A stretch of 54,315 nucleotides of DNA from Sphaerimonospora mesophila NBRC 14179 = JCM 3151 (GTDB taxonomy: Bacteria; Actinomycetota; Actinomycetes; Streptosporangiales; Streptosporangiaceae): positions 1 through 54,315 of the forward strand of contig BCRI01000039.1 of assembly GCA_001552515.1 (NCBI GenBank), written 5' to 3'. Position 1 is the stretch's first letter. Each line of letters begins with the position of its first letter. The notes beneath the pieces were generated by a model. The model made no database searches and was not told the DNA's origin. It saw only the letters and a list, made by a program, of their open reading frames with translations. Positions 50,749-54,315 of this stretch are shown piece by piece. A program made the translations under genes and the position numbers.

Positions 50749-53330
50749 TGACAACGCCTGAGCTGCCTACCCAGTACGCGCCCGCCGATGTCGAGACCCG
50801 TAGTTACGAGCGCTGGGTATCCGAGGGGTATTTCACCGCTCACGCGGGCAGCGGGCGTGAGCCGTACAGCATCGTGCTTCCTCCGCCCAACGTGACAGGC
50901 TCGCTGCACGTCGGGCACGCGCTCGACCACTCCATCCAGGACGCGCTCACCCGTCGCGCCCGCATGCGGGGCTTCGAGACCCTGTGGCTCCCCGGCATGG
51001 ACCACGCCGGCATCGCGACCCAGAACGTCGTCGAGCGCGAGATGGCCAAGGACGGCCTCTCCCGCCACGACCTCGGCCGCGAGGCCTTCGTCGAGCGCGT
51101 CTGGCAGTGGAAAGAGGAGTCCGGCGGCCGGATCCTCGGCCAGATGAAGAAGCTCGGCGACGGCGTGGACTGGTCACGCGAGCGGTTCACCATGGACGAA
51201 GGCCTGTCCCGGGCGGTCCAGACGATCTTCAAGCGGCTGTTCGACGACGGGCTGATCTACCGCGCCGAGCGGATCATCAACTGGTGCCCGCGCTGCCTCA
51301 CCGCGCTGTCCGACATCGAGGTGGAGCACACCGAGGACGACGGCGAGCTCGTCTCGATCCGGTACGGCTCGGGCGACGCGGAGATCGTGGTCGCCACCAC
51401 GCGGGCGGAGACCATGCTGGGCGACACCGCCGTGGCCGTCCACCCCGCCGACGAGCGCTACGCCCACCTGGTGGGCAAGCAGGTGGAGCTGCCGCTGACC
51501 GGGCGGCTCATCCCGATCGTGGCCGACGAGCACGTGGACCCGGCGTTCGGCACCGGCGCCGTCAAGGTCACCCCCGCCCACGACCCCAACGACTTCGAGA
51601 TCGGGCGGCGTCACTCGCTGGAATCCATCGTGATCATGGATGAGCGGGGTGTCATCACGGCGCACGGTCCGTTCGAGGGGCTCGACCGGTTCGAGGCGCG
51701 GCCCGCGGTGGTCGACGCGCTGCGCGAAGAGGGCAGGATCGTCGCCGAGAAGCGGCCGTACGTGCACTCGGTCGGCCACTGCTCCCGCTGCAAGACGGTG
51801 GTCGAGCCGAGGCTGTCGCTGCAGTGGTTCGTCAACGTCTCGCCGCTCGCCAAGGCGGCGGGCGACGCCGTCCGCGACGGGCGCACCAGCATCCACCCGC
51901 CGGAGATGGCCAAGCGCTACTTCGACTGGGTCGACGACATGCACGACTGGTGCATCTCCCGGCAGCTGTGGTGGGGCCACCGCATCCCGGTCTGGTACGG
52001 CCCCAACGGCGAAATGGTCTGCGTGGGCCCGGACGAGGAGCCGCCGGCCGGATACGAGCAGGACCAGGACGTGCTCGACACGTGGTTCTCCTCGGGCCTG
52101 TGGCCGTTCTCCACGCTCGGCTGGCCCGACGCCACGCCCGAACTGGCCCGTTTCTACCCGACCACGGTGCTCGTCACCGGCTACGACATCCTGTTCTTCT
52201 GGGTCGCCCGCATGATGATGTTCGGGCTGTACGCGATGGACGGGCAGCCGCCGTTCCGTACGGTGGCGCTGCACGGCATGGTCCGTGACCAGTTCGGCAA
52301 GAAGATGTCGAAGTCGTTCGGCAACGTCGTCGACCCGCTCGACTGGATCAGCCGCTACGGCGCCGACGCCACCCGGTTCACGCTGCTGCGCGGGGCCAAC
52401 CCCGGATCGGACGTGGCGATCAGCGAAGACTGGGCGGCCGGATCGCGTAACTTCTGCAACAAGATCTGGAACGCGACGCGGTTCGCCCTGATGAACGGCG
52501 CCGTTTCGGACGGCCTGCCGGAGCGGCTCACCGCCGCCGACCGGTGGATCCTCTCCCGCCTCCAGGCGGTCGTCACGTCGGTCGACACGGCCTTCGAGAA
52601 CTTCGAATTCGCCAAGATCTCCGACGTGCTCTATCACTTCGCCTGGGACGAGGTCTGCGACTGGTACGTCGAACTGGCGAAGGTCCAGATCTCCGCCGGC
52701 GGCGAGGTCGCCGAGAACACCAAGCGTGTCCTGGGCCATGTCTTCGACGCCCTGCTGCGGCTGCTGCACCCCCTGATCCCGTTTGTGACCGAGGAACTGT
52801 GGCGGGCTCTCACCGGCGGCGAGTCGATCGTGATCGCTCCCTGGCCGACCGTCTCGGCCGAGCTTGCCGGAGACGCCGCCGCCGAGCGGGAGATCGCATC
52901 GGTCCAGGAACTGGTCACAGAGGTGCGCAGATTCCGTTCCGACCAGGGCCTCAAGCCCGGACAGCGCGTCGCCGCGCGGCTGTCCCTGGCCGGTACGGCT
53001 CTCGCCCCGCACGAGACGGCCATCCGATCGCTGCTGCGGCTCGAAGCTCCCTCCGAGACCTTCGCCGCGACGGCTCGGCTCGCCGTCGGGGCGGTCCTGG
53101 TGGAGATCGACACCGCCGGCGCCATTGACGTGGCGGCCGAGCGGAGAAGGCTGGAGAAGGATCTGGCCGCGGCCCGCAAGGAACACGCCCAGGTCACCGG
53201 CAAGCTGGCCAACGAGCAGTTCATGGCCAAAGCACCGGAGAACGTCGTCGCCAAGGTGCGCCAGCGGGCCGCTCAGGCCGTAGAGGACATCTCCCGCATC
53301 GAGTCCCAGCTCGCCGCACTGCCGTCCTAG
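50748..53330 (+). CDS. valS: Valyl-tRNA synthetase
   Basis: Class I aminoacyl-tRNA synthetase charging tRNA-Val. ATG 50748 (MTTPELP) gives 860 residues; an in-frame TTG nine bases earlier is less likely. The HIGH motif is HVGH (54-57) and KMSKS is at 519-523 ([20 protein letters not shown]). The editing domain lies between ([20 protein letters not shown] and [20 protein letters not shown]). The anticodon-binding domain and a C-terminal coiled-coil arm ([20 protein letters not shown]) complete the enzyme. In Streptomyces folC usually follows; here a non-coding region and an rRNA leader do. Confidence 0.97.
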   Translation: MTTPELPTQYAPADVETRSYERWVSEGYFTAHAGSGREPYSIVLPPPNVTGSLHVGHALDHSIQDALTRRARMRGFETLWLPGMDHAGIATQNVVEREMAKDGLSRHDLGREAFVERVWQWKEESGGRILGQMKKLGDGVDWSRERFTMDEGLSRAVQTIFKRLFDDGLIYRAERIINWCPRCLTALSDIEVEHTEDDGELVSIRYGSGDAEIVVATTRAETMLGDTAVAVHPADERYAHLVGKQVELPLTGRLIPIVADEHVDPAFGTGAVKVTPAHDPNDFEIGRRHSLESIVIMDERGVITAHGPFEGLDRFEARPAVVDALREEGRIVAEKRPYVHSVGHCSRCKTVVEPRLSLQWFVNVSPLAKAAGDAVRDGRTSIHPPEMAKRYFDWVDDMHDWCISRQLWWGHRIPVWYGPNGEMVCVGPDEEPPAGYEQDQDVLDTWFSSGLWPFSTLGWPDATPELARFYPTTVLVTGYDILFFWVARMMMFGLYAMDGQPPFRTVALHGMVRDQFGKKMSKSFGNVVDPLDWISRYGADATRFTLLRGANPGSDVAISEDWAAGSRNFCNKIWNATRFALMNGAVSDGLPERLTAADRWILSRLQAVVTSVDTAFENFEFAKISDVLYHFAWDEVCDWYVELAKVQISAGGEVAENTKRVLGHVFDALLRLLHPLIPFVTEELWRALTGGESIVIAPWPTVSAELAGDAAAEREIASVQELVTEVRRFRSDQGLKPGQRVAARLSLAGTALAPHETAIRSLLRLEAPSETFAATARLAVGAVLVEIDTAGAIDVAAERRRLEKDLAAARKEHAQVTGKLANEQFMAKAPENVVAKVRQRAAQAVEDISRIESQLAALPS

Positions 53331-53605
53331 CCAAGACACGCGAGCACCCGAGCACCCGAGCTTTCAGTCACCTGAGCCCTCCGGCCACCCGAGCCGAGCC
53401 ACCGGGGTCTACCGGTGTGAGGGTTCCGGTCTTGGTGATCTCGGAGCTCGGGTGTTTGTGGTTTGGGGCTTGTGATTTGGGGCTCGCGGTGGGTTGGGGC
53501 TTGCGCTTTTGAGGTGCGGGTCTGTGCGTGGCTGAAGCCGGTGGGTGCTGAGGCTGGTGGATGCTGAGCTGGGTGGGCGCGGTCGGCGGCTGGGCGGGCA
53601 CGGTC
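53331..53605. other. Non-coding G-rich tract after valS
   Basis: No gene is credible here. The plus strand is strongly G/T-skewed from about 53430 to 53600. Four G-runs within 35 bases (53465-53468, 53479-53482, 53491-53493, 53496-53499) could fold as a G-quadruplex. Small direct repeats of GAGCACCC appear near 53341-53360. Confidence 0.55.
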
Positions 53606-53738
53606 GGCGCGGGAACGGGCGGGTCCTCCGGCCGGCCGTGATAGTTGCGCTCTGGTGAAAGAGGCCTCCGGCCTCCCCGGGCGCGGTGGTCTCTGGCACG
53701 GTCTTAAGCCGGCCGGAGGACCCGCCCGCTCCCGCGCC
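53606..53738. mobile_element. 133-bp element with 31-bp terminal inverted repeats (MITE-like or large hairpin)
   Basis: The left arm 53606-53636 (GGCGCGGGAACGGGCGGGTC, then a segment ending GGCCGGC) and the right arm 53708-53738 are reverse complements with a single mismatch. They flank a 71-base middle without coding sequence. The layout suits a miniature inverted-repeat element, but no target-site duplication is evident. A long stem acting in transcription or processing near the rRNA operon is the alternative. Confidence 0.6.
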
Positions 53739-53848
53739 TTGCGGCCGTGAGCATTGCCAGGCCGGTGTCTCCGTCAAGTCCGTCGGCTGTCCTCCCCTCA
53801 CCAGGTTTAGAGACCTGCTCCACAGGGAAGTAGAGCAAGTTAGCCACT

Positions 53849-53866
53849 GCACCCCTGAGGGGGTGC
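53849..53866 (+). terminator. Hairpin upstream of the rRNA promoters
   Basis: GCACCCC-tgag-GGGGTGC followed by TACTCTTCTT looks like an intrinsic terminator; it may insulate the rRNA operon from upstream transcription. Confidence 0.5.
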
Positions 53867-54009
53867 TACTCTTCTTGGGCGCGGTAAGCCCGGTGTGCCT
53901 CGATCCCCTTGGGGAGAACGGCTGCTAGGCTCTCCGCGACTCCTCTTCCTTAACCGAATTTCGGCATGCGTTCTGTCGCGATTCGACGGGACTGCGAAGT
54001 TCGGGTAAG

Positions 54010-54038
54010 TTGGAGGGGCTCCGGAGACGGAGCATAAA
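54010..54038 (+). promoter_or_regulatory. Candidate rRNA promoter (upstream)
   Basis: TTGGAG (54010-54015), a 17-base spacer and CATAAA (54033-54038) form a fair housekeeping-type promoter. Multiple promoters are usual ahead of actinomycete rRNA operons. Confidence 0.45.
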
Positions 54039-54088
54039 AATTCCGGCGAGTGACGGAATTCATGTCGAATAGTCTCGAGCGAGACGAT

Positions 54089-54117
54089 TTGACAAGAAAA
54101 CAGTGGCTCGCCAGAAT
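54089..54117 (+). promoter_or_regulatory. Candidate main rRNA promoter
   Basis: A perfect TTGACA (54089-54094) is followed by a 17-base spacer and CAGAAT (54112-54117), in an unusually AT-rich stretch, about 100 bases before the antitermination region. Confidence 0.7.
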
Positions 54118-54197
54118 AGAAATACAACGAAATGGTCTGAACGCCCCGGATCCTTGGATCGGCTGCCGGCTGGTTCGGGTGGTGGTGTACGCGTCCG

Positions 54198-54315
54198 TTT
54201 CTTGAGAACTCAACAGTGTGCTAAAAGCCAGTGCATTTTAAAATGCATGACCCCGTCCTCGCACGCCTTCGGGTGTGTGGGACGGATTCCTTTGATCGAC
54301 ATCCTTGGTTCATCT
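54198..54315 (+). promoter_or_regulatory. rRNA operon leader (boxA-like antiterminator and processing stems)
   Basis: TTTCTTGAGAACTCAACAGT matches the conserved segment found ahead of 16S genes in actinomycetes, including a boxA-like antitermination element. A perfect palindrome TGCATTTTAAAATGCA (54232-54247) and a stem CCGTCC/GGACGG around an UUCG loop (54253-54285) follow, likely RNase III processing structures. The 16S gene should begin shortly after the window ends. Confidence 0.8.

Noticed and set aside
53409-53852. 147-residue minus-strand frame near the right end
   Set aside because: Low-complexity Pro/Arg/Ser-rich translation that runs through the inverted-repeat element and the G-rich tract; no ribosome site.
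1-54315. CRISPR arrays, complete prophage or intact insertion sequences
   Set aside because: No regularly spaced repeats with unique spacers, transposase, integrase or phage structural gene was seen.

Overview
The window is high-GC actinomycete DNA. GTG and TTG starts, ATGA/GTGA gene overlaps, XRE regulators with DUF5753-type C-termini, SpoIIE-type phosphatases, a class III lanthipeptide-synthetase relative, the 25-residue ribosomal protein bL37 and the tRNA-Pro / tRNA-Gly / tig-clpP-clpP-clpX-valS neighbourhood all point to the Actinomycetes. Family content resembles Streptosporangiales, which is an inference and was not tested. The left edge cuts a mechanosensitive channel gene. The right edge stops in the leader of an rRNA operon, just before the expected 16S gene.

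Region 1 (1-9.2 kb): a truncated mscS, a small unknown gene, then a tightly packed unit of an XRE/TPR regulator, a GNAT acetyltransferase, a 24-residue micropeptide and a TPR protein with a degenerate STAND-like N-terminus, followed by purU and a convergent prolyl oligopeptidase. The micropeptide/TPR pair, joined by a GTGA overlap, is the best candidate here for an undescribed peptide system. Region 2 (9.2-23 kb) is mostly housekeeping: HNH nuclease, GNAT, FmdB zinc ribbon, WYL protein, ilvD, NERD protein, pepN, aldehyde dehydrogenase, def, rpiB and an Eis-type acetyltransferase. It also carries two kinds of intergenic repeat.

Region 3 (23-32.6 kb): a membrane SpoIIE phosphatase, a Cys/His-rich micropeptide, a LanKC-like protein that has lost its lyase domain and both catalytic kinase aspartates, an atypical LuxR response regulator, a site-2 protease, a YjbR protein, a secreted coiled-coil protein behind a ydaO (c-di-AMP) riboswitch, galT with a DeoR regulator, and bL37. 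Region 4 (32.6-43.3 kb): a GAF/SpoIIE/HATPase protein, a TrpB2-type synthase, a VOC protein, then a TetR regulator divergent from a six-gene operon (binding protein, two ATPases, two permeases, formamidase/acetamidase) that reads as an amide uptake and hydrolysis system.

Region 5 (43.3-54.3 kb): tRNA-Pro and tRNA-Gly, a three-gene accessory block (unknown protein, HATPase, XRE regulator) next to a degenerate copy of the tRNA-Gly 3' end, then the proteostasis set tig, clpP1, clpP2, clpX with terminators between transcription units, and valS. The last 1 kb is non-coding: a G-rich tract, a 133-bp element bounded by 31-bp inverted repeats, and rRNA promoters plus leader.
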